In this document: in pieces, positions 45,608 to 58,297 of the stretch
Position numbering within the stretch: position 1 is the stretch's first letter
How the letters are laid out: each line of letters opens with the position of its first letter
NCBI RefSeq assembly: GCF_016545825.1
Contig: NC_052618.1
Coordinates: 59,512,561 to 59,576,560, forward strand
DNA: 64,000 nt
Origin: Eucalyptus grandis
Taxonomy: Eukaryota; Streptophyta; Magnoliopsida; Myrtales; Myrtaceae
Direction of reading: 5' to 3'
The notes under the pieces: model-generated
What the model was told of the DNA's origin: nothing
Seen by the model: only the letters and a program-made list of their open reading frames with translations
Database searches by the model: none
Made by a program: the position numbers and the translations under genes

Positions 45608-48600
45608 GCACTTGCTTAGAACAGCATGTCACGAGCTTGCTAATAATGACTTGTGGACCTGTGGTCTGTCCTCAGCCTTTCAGCTCCTAAATCATACATT
45701 TCTTCTGAATAATGTATCATTACCCACTTTTAGAGATAACTCTGCCAGTTTTTCCCAGCTAATCTTACGTTATTGATGTTTAGTTTCTGTGTCCAATTTG
45801 CCTGCCGAAACAACTCATCATATAGAACATCAGATATAATCTTGAAGACTTTGTAAGCAATGTCGAAAACTTGTGAGATAAATTGAGTTAATGACTCAAG
45901 CTAGCGGTTAATCCAAGAAGGCTCCTTTCTGGCCAACATACTTGACTGCCATTATGTATAAAGCCAATAGAAAAATGAAGGACTCACTATGATTGGATAT
46001 GAATATCAAAGACTGATTCTGCCAGTAACTTATATGACCAAAAGATTGGTGACTCATGATACTCTCAATCAACATAGCATTGAACAGTGTTTCTGAGCTT
46101 AACAAAACCTTGATAATAATAGCTAGTAGACAATGCGTACTGGCTGTGATTGCCATCCGGATGCAAGAGAGCTTTACACGACCAAATTGCATCTGAACTT
46201 GCAGCACCTAATATGAGCGTGCACTTTCTGTCGTCAGATGTAATATGTGTTATCAAACAATCAATTCTTCACTTCTGATGAAAGCATCTGAACTGCCATC
46301 TCATTTCATTTGCATATGCAATGGTCTGACAGGCCTTTGTATAACTCCCAATGCATTATCCCATCCATAGCTTCAACACCTTATCTTTACCACCAGAAGC
46401 AACATTCTCACCATCTGGTTCAATCGACTGCAAAAACCTTCTCACGAGAACACCTGCTAAAGTAAGCAAGTGGTAGTCCATGATAAAAATACAAACTTAA
46501 AAACTTGTCTGATGACCATGTTAAGGGAACAAACCTCATCCGCATGACCCGGAAGATCTTGTTTCAACTTCTTCGTGCGAATATCCCAGATCTAAAAGTA
46601 AGCCAAATATTGAGCAAACATTTAAGCATTCAAATCAGGCAAAAATTCATAATAATCATAACCGGTAAAAAGGGCAGACTCCACATGCTATTGATATCTA
46701 CAAATAGTTCAAACAGAATTAAAACAACAAGCAAGAGAACATCACTCAAGCTTCCTTACGTACTCTGCTTTACAATATCCTCATCACCATATCTCACAAA
46801 ATAAGCAGACCTAACATGGTCCAATGGTTCAAAAAATAACTTAAATAGGCCATTGAGATCTCAATGAAAACAAGTTGCACTAGAACTCAGCAACAACCAG
46901 GGGGAAAAATCCTTATTGCTTGCACCATAAATAAACTAATTTCCTGTAACACATTGATATTTTTTTCACAGATAATATTACAAGCTCTCCTGTTACAATT
47001 CTAAAGTGACCACAGTTGATCTCTCAAAGCTGGCCCATGACACACGTAAGTACTTTATGGAAATCATTCAAACGCTATATGCTTTGTGCAACTCACCTTC
47101 AGGGTAGTCTTTGCTCCCACTTAAAAGAATACTATCCGCAGACCAACTGTGCATTATGTAAATCATGATTAGAAATCATTCTCGAATGGATAAGACGAGC
47201 AAATTTTGAAAATATCTCAAACCTTATCTGATATACAGGCCGGACATGTCCACTGAATGCAGCAACAAACTTCCCAATAATACCATTCCACAACTTCACA
47301 GATCTATCAAACGAAGCACTAGCCACCCATTGCCCATCCGGTGAAAAGTAGACATGATCCACAAGCTGCAAACAAAAAGCATAATTTCCCGCATTTACAC
47401 CTAACAAGGATCTAAAGTATTAGCCTCAAGAAAATATTAGGAGGATGTCTCATCCATTGAACCAGTGCCACCAGGACCACAATGTGGAGTACGTCCTTAT
47501 TTAGCATCATTATGGCAATTGATAGTATATAATGGAGCACAAACAGTCTTCTAAATACAGTAAATACTTAGGGAATCAATCACACAGCAAAAGCAGGCAG
47601 CTGTCAAATCAATCTCCCTCCCTCCCTCCTCACACACGCGCACACACAAACCTGTTTGGTGATCATTCGGTCATTTGTGTTTTTGGATGCTTACCAACAG
47701 AAGGTTCCCACAAAAACATAGTAAAATCATCAGATCCAGAGACCAATTTTTCGGGAACATTGCCTTTCATTTTCTTGTAACTTTCTAATGCAACCTATGT
47801 TCATCAACAAAATACAGAAGTTCATATGACAGTTACCAGAAAGTAGAACTACAAATGTGCACAGACCCAAAGGCAGAGAATCACCACAAGGGGGCAGAAC
47901 ATGCACAGAGCCAGAAGACGTGCTGACTAATGCATACTAGGTTGTAAGAAAATAATGTCCAGAGAGAAATAACCAATGCATACTAAGTTGCATGAGCAAA
48001 TCAATATGCAGAGAGAAATAAATGTTTGATTTATTGCCTCATGATATAAAGATGATTCCACATAATAACAGTTACCTACTTGCTTCATTTCTTCAGAAGA
48101 TGAATACTGTTTTCCAGTGTGATCAAAAGCTACAGTTCGAAGAACATACTCAGTGCTCAGAGCAGGGAGTTAACCCAGTGTCCAAAATCCTACAACAAAA
48201 ATTTTAACAGAAATAACGATGATTGTGAAAAAAAGAAGAGAGGGATCTAGCAGCAACTTAGATTAAGAATGCGGACTTGGCAGTAGAAACTAAGAAAAGA
48301 CATAAACACGCAAGCCATGAAAACAAAACTCTAACCTTAATATGCAATTCACATCTCAGAGACATCGAAAAATGGTGGTATTTCATTCTTAACGTCAATA
48401 TCTCCCGAGAACTATACAATGAAAACATTCAAGGACATGATATCGCCAATAGCTGGGCTAAATAATATGCCCAATTAGTAGGGGGTAGGTCACTAGGTGC
48501 CAAACTGCCTCCTGGCACCAAAGAGATTGAGTGAATGCAGCTACTGCAAAGGCGCAAATAAATATAAAGCTATTGTGGTGAAGAAGAAGACAGGCATGCA

Positions 48601-49754
48601 ATGACCCTGCAATCTGTATAACAAACTTTAAAAAGATGTTACCTTCAATTCCTTATCAGCTTCCCTGGGAGTTTCTCAGACATTAATTGTACAGTCCTGG
48701 GAGCTGCAAGAAATTTAAAATAATTACTTCACCAGGTAACAAGTAGTAGAAGCAGCAGCAGTTTGGCAAAGTCCAAGGATACTCAGTAGCTTGAAAGCAG
48801 AATTTACAAGTCCTCGCCTAATCTGAGGCCCATCAGAAGTATGATTTAGTAAAAAAAACTTCATGTTATTCTTTTGTTGTTCATGTAGCACGGCACTAGC
48901 ATATGGACATTAATACATCACAAAGTGATTAAATATTTATCTCAGTGTGGAATTGCCTCTCTTGTTCCAACTTGTCAGTGGGACAGTTATTAAGGGTTGG
49001 CGGATCAAGCCCTTCCATTGAGAATTTAGTTTGCAGCCTCAGTGATATTCATTTCCGCACAACATGAAAACTATCGCTGACAACGTGTACTAGGATTTGG
49101 TAATTCATGATTTTAAGATTCGAAACATTTAACCAACACGGGCATTAAAAGTAGCAGGAGGGCTTACATTTAGGAAGCACAAACCTGAACCAGCCAATGA
49201 ACTTCCAATAGCCAAAGCGCCAAGAAGCGGAAGTCAAGATCACCTGCTCAGCAATGGAGGACTACTCTTTGAACATAGATGCACTAATAAAGGCAATCAA
49301 AACGAAAGAACACACCGGTCATGAAAGCAGAAATAAAGAGCCACATCCAACAAGGAATTAAAATCAAGCGCAGCTCATTACAAGTCCATTGCAATAGCTT
49401 TTGCAGTTGAAAATACAACCTTCGATCCATCAGGACCCTCCAGCAATTGAGCATATACACCCAGTATGTAAAACAGGCTCTCAAACATCCAAACCCACCA
49501 AACCCAAATCACCGAACCTCTTTCTAATTCTCCGTAGCTGAGCAATAAACAAACTTCCAACAACTCAGGAGCAACAATTGTTCAAAGGAGGAGCAAACGA
49601 TCGAGCGAACGGACAAGCTAAAGAACTGGGTCGGTTCGGCTCACTTTTTAGATGTTCGATTCGGCCCTGAACGAAACCGACGAGGGGACTGCTGTTGGGA
49701 CACGAACACGATCAGACACAGAGACGGAGAGAGAGATTTTTCATTCATTGTGGC
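43020..49754. repeat. 6.7 kb duplicated block, copy A
   Basis: This block aligns collinearly with 49855-56602, from intron 1 of the reductase gene to the attcattgtggc stretch. Differences are scattered substitutions and many 1-3 nt indels. Its right end is the gap itself. Confidence 0.92.
46356..48707 (-). pseudogene. Notchless/NLE1-type WD40 protein, decayed (copy A)
   Basis: Minus-strand exon remnants occur at about 48653-48707 (SQDCTI, then a stop where WET is expected), 48075-48172 (LSTEYVLRT, FDHTGKQYSSSEEMK), 47692-47797 (LVSGSDDFTMFLWEPSV), 47222-47366 (VDHVYFSPDGQWVASASFD, VKLWNG), 47097-47150 (ADS..LLSGSKD), 46533-46594 (IWDIRTKKLKQDLPGHADE) and 46356-46455 (PDGENVASGGKDKVLKLWMG). 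These match the C-terminal WD40 propeller of Notchless homologues, which act in 60S ribosome maturation. Frame losses in the VNSLALS and SGSKD exons and the Trp-to-stop are shared with copy B, so decay preceded the duplication. The N-terminal Notchless domain is not found. Confidence 0.8.
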
Positions 49755-49854
49755 NNNNNNNNNNNNNNNNNNNNNNNNNNNNNNNNNNNNNNNNNNNNNN
49801 NNNNNNNNNNNNNNNNNNNNNNNNNNNNNNNNNNNNNNNNNNNNNNNNNNNNNN
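49755..49854. other. Assembly gap of 100 N
   Basis: There are exactly 100 N, the usual placeholder for a gap of unknown size. The block before it and the block after it are copies of one another, and both end at the gap. Confidence 0.99.
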
Positions 49855-52430
49855 ATTATACTCTCTCTCTCTCTCTCTGCTCTGCTCTTTTGACCTTCTT
49901 TGAGTATTGTCAAGCTGTCGGAAGAAAAACAGAGCTGTTGAAATCTGATAACCCACATGAAGTTGTGTCCAAACCCTTTGCTAGAGTGAAACCATCAAAG
50001 CTATTTTTTCTCTGAGAGATAGAAGGATCTTGGTAGCTTCATTAGTTTTGTGTTGTAGATTGCCCTCTAATCTATCTATCCAATAAAGTTCAAATCTTTT
50101 GCATCCTGTTCGACTTTGTTGAAGAAGTGGCACCCTCAAACCATCGTCTAGATTCCGGATTCTTGATTTATTTATTTTCAGTATCGGTTTTGCACATGTT
50201 TCTCCGGGAACAATACGGCTCTTCTTGTCCCGCCTATGCCCTTTCTGACTGTAGATGCTACTGATGTGTCGGTGAGGTGCTTGCAAGTTTTAGAATTTCA
50301 ATCAGTTAAATGGAGAATTTTCTCATTCTTGTGCATGTGCAACAGCCGACCCAAAGAAGACAGGACACCTTCTGGCACTGGAGGGGGCAAAGGAGGCTGC
50401 ATTTATTCAAAGCGGAATTGCTGGAATAAGGGTCCTGACTCGGTAGTCGATGGATGCGAATGTGTTTTTCACACTGCATCGCCTGTTTTGCTCTCAGCTG
50501 CTGACCCCAGGTGCTTGAATCTTGCCATGTTAATCATCCAACGTTGTCCTTGTTTTCCTAAATAAGTAGATTGCTCATGGACAAACCATTCCATTCCATG
50601 TGGAAGGATTTGCTTTTCTTCTGCCACAATGAGTTCAGTTTCGGTTTTCTGATACTTTATGAAAATTTTACCGAATGATTTCTTCTATTACATGACTCAG
50701 GCTGAAATAATTGATCCTGCCCTAAAAAGGCACCCTTAATGTTCTAAGATCATGCGCCAAAGCCTCTTCTATCAAGAGAGTGGTTGTGACGTCCCTCTAT
50801 GGCTGCAGTTGCATTCACTGCAAAACCTCTGACTTTGGGTGTTGTCATTGATGAGACTTGGCATTCAGATCAGAATTTTGCGAGAAATCCAAAAAGGTTT
50901 GTATATCAAAAATTTCCTGACGATATGGCTGTTCATTTCTTTCACTTGTGAAATTTTACTGTTGAATTACATTCAGAGTTCTGTTACTCAGTGAAACTGG
51001 TAAAATGCTGATTCTGAGAGGAGTTGGGACATCAGGGAACATTTCTCTCTTAAATCACATAGCTTTGACTAGACACTTTTTACGGATACCCAAACCACGG
51101 ATTGCCTGTCTCATCACTTACGGTTGTTTGTGTTACTCTTGAAATTTGGCCTGGCGCCATGTTAGATGCTACATATGCTTATTGGATACAACAGTTTCTA
51201 TATACTTTACTTCTGGAGGAGAACTACTTATCTTTTGTTTCTTTTAACCTGTAATCTCAGATTGCATGGATGACATCAATAAAGTCCATGTCATGGCAAT
51301 GGCTATTATATGTGTTGAATGAGGTGAAACATTCTAACAGTCTCTTTGGCTTATCTATCTTCAGCTCTGGTATATGCTTTCAAAACCTTAGCAGAGAAGG
51401 CAGCTTGGGAATTTGCCAAAGAGAATGGAATTGACCTTTTGTGACGATAAACCCAGGATATGTGATCGGTCCCATCTTGCAGCCCACTGTTAATTTCTCC
51501 GTGGAGATAATACTGAACCTCGTTAATGGTATCACTATCATTTAGCCATAAAATTATGTTTGTTATTAAATCTTCGCCATTTTATTTCAGAGCGGCTTCG
51601 TCAAACATTTATGCATACTTGTTCTCATTACCCAAAAGACAATCTCAAGGAATAACTATAGAACTATGTTTCTGATTGAAGACGATCTCAGTGAAGTCGT
51701 ATGCCCTTAACCATACTTATGAGTTATGGACGCATGTGCCTCAGAATGTCTTTCTGCATTGGTCCATGGAATAGCTATCCTTCTTTGCTAGTTAACTGAA
51801 TTTGGCAACATGAGGTCCCGAGGCCCTTTCATTCTATCTACTGAATCTGCCTTATGTATTTAAGGGTTTGCTTAGTGGCTGCACAGACACACTATTACAA
51901 TCATTTATGGTAGATTTCCACGTGCGACATCTTTTTCAACTACTGGCGGTAGCAGCATTTGCTACAAAGTTGTCTTGACGTTTGCATGGGAGTAATTGAG
52001 GCTTATCCTGCAGGAGCTCAAACATTTCCAAATACATGCTATAGATTTGTTGATGTCAGAGACGTTGCACTCGCACATATCCTAGCTTTTGAAAATCATT
52101 CGGCTCATGGAAGATATTGCCTAGTAGGCGACGTCGTACACTGTCATGATGCCTTGAAGATTCTCCGCAATCTCTACCCCACTTTGCACCTCCCAGAGAA
52201 GTAAGTTATCATTTTTCCTTAATTCTTATCTTCTGTCAGAATACTGTGCGTCCAAGAGATTACGGTTGTTTTCGTAATGGTGTAGATGCGAAGATGAGAA
52301 GCCTTTCTTGTCGAAGTATGAGATATCAAGAAAGAAGGCAGAAGCTCTGGGTGTCAACTTCACTCCATTGGAGGTGAGTCTGAGAGATACCGTCGAATGC
52401 CTCAAGGAAAAGGGATTCATCTCTATCTAG
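49855..52430 (+). pseudogene. DFR/CCR-like reductase, copy B of the 42881 gene, exon 1 missing
   Basis: Exons 2-6 are at 50346-50510, 50701-50896, 51365-51528, 52014-52200 and 52286-52430. Exon 1 would fall in the gap. Exons 5 and 6 are intact and full length, including the correct gagaa|gtaagt donor. Exons 2-4 carry many small indels relative to 42881-45607, for example missing bases in the AKERL and EEGSFDS codons, an extra c in the VVVTSS region and an extra tt after GIDL. The density of 1-nt indels also in introns suggests poor consensus sequence as much as decay. Confidence 0.82.
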
Positions 52431-53185
52431 GCACTTGCTTAGAACAGCATGTCACGAGCTTGCTAATAATGACTTGTGGACCTGTGGTCTGTCCTCAGCC
52501 TTTCAGCTCCTAAATCATACAATTGTTCTGAATAATGTATCATTACCCACTTTTAGAGATAACTCTGCCAGTTTTTCCCAGCTAATCTTACGTTATTGAT
52601 GTTTAGTTTATGTGTCCAATTTGCCTGCTGAAACAACTCATCATATAGAACATCAGATATAATCTTGAAGACTTTGTAAGCAATGTCGAAAACTTGTGAG
52701 ATAAATTGAGTCAATGACTCAAGCTAGCGGTTAATCCAAGAAGGCTCCTTTCTGGCCAACATACTTGACTGCCATTGTGTATAAAGCCAATAGAAAATGA
52801 AGGACTCACTATGATTGGATATGAATATCAAAGACTGATTCTGCCAGTAACTTATATGACCAAAAGATTGGTGACTCATGATACTCTCAATCAACAGAGC
52901 ATTGAACAGTGTTTCTGAGCTTAACAAAACCTTGATAATAATAGCTGGATCATAAGTAGACAATACGTACTGGCTGTGATTGCCATCCCGATGCAAGAGA
53001 GCTTTACATGACCAAATTGCACCTGAACTCGCAGCACCTAATAGTTGAGCGTGCACTTTCTGTCTGCAGACGTAATGCGTTATCAAACAATCAATTCTTC
53101 ACTTCTGATGAAAGCATCTGAACTGCCATCTCATTTCATTTGCATATGCAATGGTCTGACAGGCCTTTGTATAACTCCCAATGCA

Positions 53186-55558
53186 TTATCCCATCCATAG
53201 CTTCAACACCTTATCTTTACCACCAGAAGCAACATTCTCACCATCTGGATTCCAATCGACCGCAAAAACCTTCTCACGAGAACACCTGCTAAAGTAAGCA
53301 AGTGGTAGTCCATGATAAAAATACAAACTTACAAACTTGTCTGATGACCATGTTAAGGCAACAAACCTCATCCGCATGACCCGGAAGATCTTGTTTCAAC
53401 TTTTCATGCCAATATCCCAGATCTAAAAAGTAAGCCAAATATTGAGCAAACATTTAAGCATTCAAATCAGGCAAAAATTCATAATAATCATAACCATTAA
53501 AAAAGGCAGACTCCACATGCTATTGATATCTACAAATAGTTCAAACAGAATTAAAACAACAAGCAAGAGAACATCACTCAAGCTTCCATACGTACTCTGC
53601 TTTACAATATCCTCATCACCATATCTCACAAAATAAGCAGACCTAACATGGTCCAATGGTTCAAAAAATAACTTAAATAGGCCATTGAGATCTCAATGAA
53701 AACAAGTTGCACTAGAACTCAGCAACAACCAGGGGGAAAAATCCTTATTGCTTGCACCATAAATAAACTAATTTCCTGTAACATTGATATTTTTTTCACA
53801 GATAATATTACAAGCTCTCCTGTTACAATTCTAAGTGACCACACTTGATCTCTCTAAAGCTGGCCCATGACACACGTAAGTACTTTATGGAAATCATTCG
53901 AACGCTATATGCTTTGTGCAACTGACCTTCAGGGTAGTCTTTGCTCCCACTTAAAAGAAGTCTACTATCTGCAGACCAACTGTGCATTATGTAAATCATG
54001 ATTAGAAATCATTCTTGAATGGATAAGAAGAGCAAATTTTGAAAATATCTCAAACCTTATCTGATATACAGGCCGGACATGTCCACTGAATGCAGCAACA
54101 AACTTCCCAATAATACCATTCCACAACTTCACAGATCTATCAAACGAAGCACTAGCCACCCATTGCCCATCCGGTGAAAAGTAGACATGATCCACAAGCT
54201 GCAAACAAAAAGCATAATTTCCCGCATTTACACCTAAGACAGTTCAACAAGGATCTAAAGTATTAGCCTCAAGAAAATATTAGGAGGATGTCTCATCCAT
54301 TGAACCAGTGCCACCAGGACCACAATGTGGGAGTACGTCCTTATTTAGCATCATTATGGCAATTGATAGTATAAAATGGAGCACAAACAGTCTTCTAAAT
54401 ACAGTAAATACTTAGGGAATCAATCACACAGCAAAAGCAGGCAGCTGTCAAATCAATCTCCCTCCCTCCTCCCTCACACACGCACGCACACACAAACCTG
54501 TTGGTGATCGGTCATTCGTGTTTTTGGATGCTTACCAACAGAAGGTTCCCACAAAAACATAGTAAAATCATCAGATCCAGAGACCAATTTTTCGGGAACA
54601 TTGCCTTTCATTTTCTTGTAACTTTCTAATGCAACCTATGTTCATCAACAAAATACAAGTTCATATGACAGTTACCAGAAAGTAGAACTACAAATGTGCA
54701 CAGACCCAAAAGGCAGAGAATCACCACAAGGGGGCAGAACATGCACAGAGCCAGAAGACATGTGCTGACTAATGCATACTAGGTTGTAAGAAAATAATGT
54801 CCAGAGAGAAATAACCAATGCATACTAAGTTGCATGAGCAAATCAATATGCAGAGAGAAATAAATGTTTGATTTATTGCCTCATGATATAAAGATGATTC
54901 CACATAATAACAGTTACCTACTTGCTTCATTTCTTCAGAAGATGAATACTGTTTTCCAGTGTGATCAAAAGCTACAGTTCGAAGAACATACTCAGTGCTC
55001 AGAGCAGGGAGTTAACCCAGTGTCCATGATCCTACAACAAAAATTTTAACAGAAATAACGATGATCGTGAAAAAAAAGAAGAGAGGGATCTGGCAGCAGC
55101 AACTTAGATTAAGAATGCGGACTTGGCAGTAGAAACTAAGAAAAGACATAAACACGTAAGCCATGAAAACAAAACTCTAACCTTAATATGCAATTCACAT
55201 CTCAGAGACATTGAAAAATGGTGGTATTTCATTCTTAACGTCAATATCTCCCGAGAACTATACAATGAAAACATTCAAAGGACATGATATGCGCCAATAG
55301 CTGGGCTAAATAATATGCCCAATTAGTAGGGGGTAGGTCACTAGGTGCCAAACTGCCTCCTGGCACCAAAGAGATTGAGTGAATGCAGCTACTCCAAAGG
55401 CGCAAATAAATATAAAGCTATTGTGGTGAAGAAGAAGACAGGCATGCAATGACCCTGCAATTTGTATAACAAACTTTAAAAAAGATGTTACCTTCAATTC
55501 CCTTATCAGCTTCCCCTGGGAGTTTCTCAGACATTAATTGTACAGTCCTGGGAGCTGC
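53186..55558 (-). pseudogene. Notchless/NLE1-type WD40 protein, decayed (copy B)
   Basis: It has the same exon remnants as 46356-48707. The last exon is better preserved here (EKVFAVDWNPDGENVASGGKDK ending LKLWMG), where copy A lacks two bases. The SGSKD exon keeps SRLLL. The linker exon IWDI..KLKQDLPGHADEV has lost bases instead. It shares the VNSLALS and SGSKD frame losses and the stop after SQDCTINV with copy A. Confidence 0.8.
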
Positions 55559-56711
55559 AAAGAAATTTAAAATAATTACTTCACCAGGTAACAAGTAGTA
55601 GAAGCAGCAGCAGTTTGGCAAAGTCCAAGGACACTCAGTAGCTTGAAAGCAGAATTTACAAGTCCTCGCCTAATCTTACGCCCATGAGAAGTATGATTTG
55701 GTAAAAAAAACTTCATGTTATTCTTTTGTTGTTCATGTAGCACGGCACTAGCATATGGACATTAATACATCACAAAGTGATTAAATATTTATCTCAGTGT
55801 GGAATTGCCTCTCTTGTTCCAACTTGTCAGTGGGACAGCTATTAAGGGTTGGCGGATAGAGTCCTTCCATCGAGTATTTAGTTTGCAGCCTCAGTGATAT
55901 TCATTTCTGCATAACATGAAAACTATCGCTGACAACGTGTACTAGGATTTGGTAATTCATGATTTTAAGGTTCGAAACATTTAACCAACACGGGCATTAA
56001 AAGTAGCAGGAGGGCTTACATTTAGGAAGCACAAAACTGAACCAGCCAATGAACTTCCAATAGCCAAAAGCGCCAAGAAGCGGAAGTCAAAGATCACCTG
56101 CTCAGCAATGGAGGACTACTCTTTGAACATAGATGCACTAATAACGGCAATCAATACGAAAGAACACACCGGTCATGAAAGCAGAAATAAAGAGCCACAT
56201 CCAACAAGGAATTAAAATCAAGCGCAGCTCATTACAAGTCCATTGCAATAGCTTTTGCAGTTGAAAATACAACCTTCGATCCATCAGGACCCTCCAGCAA
56301 TTGAGCATATACAACCAGTATGTAAAACAGGCTCTCAAACATCCAAACCCACCAAACCCAAATCACCAAAGCTCTTTCTAATTCTCCGTAGCTGAGCAAT
56401 AAACAAACTTCCAACAACACAGGAGCAACAATTGTTCAAAGGAGGAGCAAACGATCGAGCGAACGGACAAGCTAAAGAACTGGGTCGGTTCGGCTCACTT
56501 TTTAGATGTTCGATTCGGCGGCCTGAACGAAACCGACGAGGGGACTGCTGTTGGGACACAGACGCACGATCAGACACAGAGACGGAGAGAGATATTTTTC
56601 ATTCATTGTGGCGGGTAACCGTTAATTTATCAACGGTGGAGATCGCATCAGGATGCGCACTGGGCTTTTACTGGCAAAAGTACAAGTGCAACTGGAGTCT
56701 GCAGACATTTA

Positions 56712-57584
56712 GGGCGCGTTTCGTAAGGATTACGTCCTAATGATTCTGATCGAACGATTATTTTTTATTCGTTTTCCGGAAACTGATTCTAAAGATTTTA
56801 AGCCCGTTTGAATCATCCAAAATTTATGGTTACGGAATAAATTGCGTTTGGGCGTATTAATTAATTTTGTTCCAAATCAATTTCTTTTAATTTTTAAATA
56901 ATTTTTTTACTTTTTTTCCTTTGTTTTTTTTTAATTTTTTTAATTTTTTTTTTTTATTTTTCTTTTCATTTCCTTTTTCTTTTCTTTTCTCCCGTGGCGA
57001 CCGGTGACGAGGGGCGGCGACCTCATCGGATCGTCGGCCCTCGGCAGCTCGGCGCGCGTCAGCCGAGCCTCGCCAATGCAGCCGGGCGAGGCTCGCCTCC
57101 CACGCCGGTGGCCAAGCCGACCTCATCGGGGTTTGGCGAGGCTTGCCAGCCACCGGCGGGGTTGGCGAGCCTCGCCGGTGGCCGCGAGCCCGCCCGGCCA
57201 CCGGCGAGGCTCGGCCTCGCCGCGATCTAGGAGGCCGAGCCTCGGCGGTGGCCGGGCTTGCCTCCGGTGAGCTCGCCGGACCTCGCCTGGTGCAGCGAGC
57301 CTTCGGCGAGCTCGGTGGATGGCTGGCAGCCCGGACGGCGGCCGGCGGCGGTGGATGGCGGTGGCGGGCGGTGGTGGACGGCGGTCGCAAGATGGCCAAA
57401 GAGAAGAAGAAAATTTATTGATTTTGATTCTCAAATTCGTTCCCGGAACAAGAATCAACTTTTTTTGGTTCTTGATTCTATTCCCAATCTTCCTGGAATA
57501 AAATTTTATCAAACGCGATTAGTAGGCTGATTGCAGGAACAAAGAATCGGACTTTGGCCCGTTTGATGGTTACCAAACAGGGCC
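56712..57584. mobile_element. Harbinger-like TIR element with GC-rich core
   Basis: The left end is gggcgcgtttcgtaa and the right end, reverse-complemented, is ggccctgtttggtaa. A TTA duplication lies at 56709-56711 and 57585-57587. The arms are AT-rich. The core (about 56995-57395) is GC-rich with many ggcgag/ctcgcc inverted words and can fold on itself. The long open frames in the core are Ala/Arg/Pro strings and look non-coding. It lies about 110 bp beyond the end of duplicated block B. Confidence 0.65.
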
Positions 57585-57587
57585 TTA

Positions 57588-58297
57588 TACGTGCTTATCA
57601 AAATTAGTTGCAGCCGGCTTCTCATTTGATCGTCAATGTGAATTGCACGGAAATGTAGAGAGATATCGATACTTTTCTGAATCTATATAACTAAAATTAG
57701 TCACATCTAATGGGACGAATGTCCGTAAGTCGGTCATATTGAGATTAGTAATATTGAACGAAAGTCATTGACTTCAAGGCTTTGTAAATTATAATCAAAC
57801 AAAAATCACTAACATCATCAAAATATTTGATAATCTTGCAAGTATAAATTTTTTTTAGTAAATGACTGAAATTAATTAGAATCTTAACGTGACATATGCC
57901 GATGCACCGATTAAATTAAAGTCAATAATTTCTTATATAGGTCAATGACTTCGGTAAAATTGATAAGCCATATATATATATATATATAAATGTTTGGAGA
58001 TTGACAATTTATCCTCCATGAATGAATCTTAGATACTTGTAAAAACTTCTTCTTAATTACTAACATGTGATTGGGTAAGCAAAAATGCACTTTTTGTTGA
58101 TATTTGACGTACACGCCTAATATTTGACTTACACATCTCTGTTGTTTTGGATCAGTTCTATAGACAAATAAAGAAAATATAGTAATACAGCACATGGTAG
58201 TTCATTATTTCTTGGCATGAGCCTGAAAGTGGATGCTTGACCTGATCGAGGGTTCGAGTTTTCCAGAATAAGGATTGAAAGGCATTTACCTCCGGTC
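57588..58297. other. AT-rich intergenic DNA
   Basis: This stretch contains a short (TA)n run near 57970-57988 and gtaa/attagt motifs like those in 1-420. There is no gene. Confidence 0.4.

Larger units (their letters stand above)
49855..56602. repeat. 6.7 kb duplicated block, copy B
   Basis: This is the collinear copy of 43020-49754. It starts directly at the gap and its similarity to copy A ends where copy A meets the gap. The sequence continues beyond 56602 without a counterpart. Confidence 0.92.

Noticed and set aside
49855..56602. Treating copy B as an independent, functional second gene pair
   Set aside because: It starts at the assembly gap, lacks exon 1 and carries frequent 1-3 nt indels in exons and introns alike, so a haplotype or poor-consensus explanation is simpler.
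56887..57399. A 170-codon Pro/Arg-rich frame on the minus strand
   Set aside because: It sits in the GC-rich core of a Harbinger-like element and its tail is a translated A/T run. Other frames of the core are equally open.
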